From NCBI GenBank assembly GCA_023301785.1, contig JALZUF010000223.1:1-6680 (forward strand): DNA of 6,680 nt, read 5' to 3'. Source of the DNA: Alphaproteobacteria bacterium. GTDB lineage: Bacteria > Pseudomonadota > Alphaproteobacteria > Micavibrionales > Micavibrionaceae. The notes under the pieces are model-generated. The model saw only the letters and a list, made by a program, of their open reading frames with translations, had not been told where the DNA came from and ran no database searches. Both the position numbers and the translations under genes were made by a program. Shown here piece after piece: positions 6,411 through 6,680 of the stretch (its first letter is position 1; each line of letters begins with the position of its first letter).

Positions 6411-6680
6411 TTAATCCAGAACGTAGCCAAAGCCAGATGATGGCGCGATTAAATTCTCAGGGGCATCTTTGCCGTATATCCGTCTAATATTGTCACTAAA
6501 GAAATGGCTTGATCGGTTTTCTTGACGCACTGGTGCAGGGGCATTTGCCGGCATAATTGCATTGGCAGTCATGTCTTCTTCTGGTGGCAAGCGTGGTAGA
6601 TTTGTATCATCTGGCACCATTGCACCATAGTTCATTTCTGGGCCTGTGTGTGTCATTGTTGATTTGTTTGCAGGCTCTAG
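6411..6680 (-). CDS. 3' part of an unassigned Tad-operon gene, possibly the CpaC secretin tail
   Basis: The frame is open from the stop at 6411 to the window edge. The first in-frame ATG (6656) has no ribosome binding site, and the eight codons before it contain no stop, so the true start is most likely outside the window. The visible 89 residues are low-complexity and Pro/Ala/Asn-rich for about 50 residues (including NLPRLPPEEDM and MPANAPAPV). They end in a more ordered segment, HFFSDNIRRIYGKDAPENL, and the terminus SGFGYVLD. Position directly before cpaD is where cpaC (the RcpA secretin) normally lies, and a short Gly/aromatic-rich terminus after a linker would fit such a tail. No secretin-domain motif is visible, so this identity is inferred from gene order only. 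A separate 81-residue hypothetical protein is the alternative. Confidence 0.6.
   Translation of the reverse strand, partial: LEPANKSTMTHTGPEMNYGAMVPDDTNLPRLPPEEDMTANAIMPANAPAPVRQENRSSHFFSDNIRRIYGKDAPENLIAPSSGFGYVLD

Noticed and set aside
1..6680. A new, undescribed defence or mobile system.
   Set aside because: Every complete gene fits a known Tad/Cpa pilus family; no transposase, integrase, CRISPR repeat, toxin-antitoxin pair or RNA gene is visible.

Overview
The window is a segment of a Tad/Cpa (tight adherence, Flp-type IVb pilus) locus, almost entirely coding. An alphaproteobacterial source is the best inference. It carries the CpaD-type small lipoprotein and a CpaE with an N-terminal pseudo-receiver domain, which is the Caulobacter/Rhizobium style of Tad locus, and it keeps the cpaD-cpaE-cpaF-tadB-tadC order. 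Base composition looks moderate, well below the high GC of most rhizobia and Caulobacter, so a moderate-GC lineage (for example a Micavibrio- or Rhodospirillales-like group) is possible. Genus cannot be settled from sequence inspection alone.

Layout, read along the minus strand from the right edge: (1) the 3' end of a reading frame open to the window edge (6680-6411), possibly the C-terminal tail of the CpaC/RcpA secretin; (2) cpaD lipoprotein (6398-5754); (3) a 103-base spacer (5753-5651) with two dyads and a TATAAT box; (4) cpaE/tadZ (5650-4430, GTG start); (5) cpaF/tadA ATPase (4420-2855); (6) tadB (2848-1877); (7) tadC (1861-905). The last four are separated by only 6 to 15 bases and are surely one transcript. 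On the plus strand at the left edge, tadD, a TPR lipoprotein, runs convergently and stops one base from the tadC stop codon.

How the genes work together (known for the family): CpaF/TadA is the hexameric secretion ATPase driving pilin assembly. TadB and TadC are its inner-membrane platform proteins. CpaE/TadZ is a ParA/MinD-like protein that positions the machine. CpaD and TadD are envelope lipoproteins that help the outer-membrane secretin pore. The pilin, prepilin peptidase, CpaB and the bulk of the secretin are not here; they probably lie beyond the right edge.

I see no RNA gene, mobile element, CRISPR array or long repeat, and no gene-free stretch over 300 bases. I find no new biological system. 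The points worth a second look are the inverted tadD, the degenerate ATPase motifs of CpaE, the dyads before cpaE, and the unassigned tail at the right edge.
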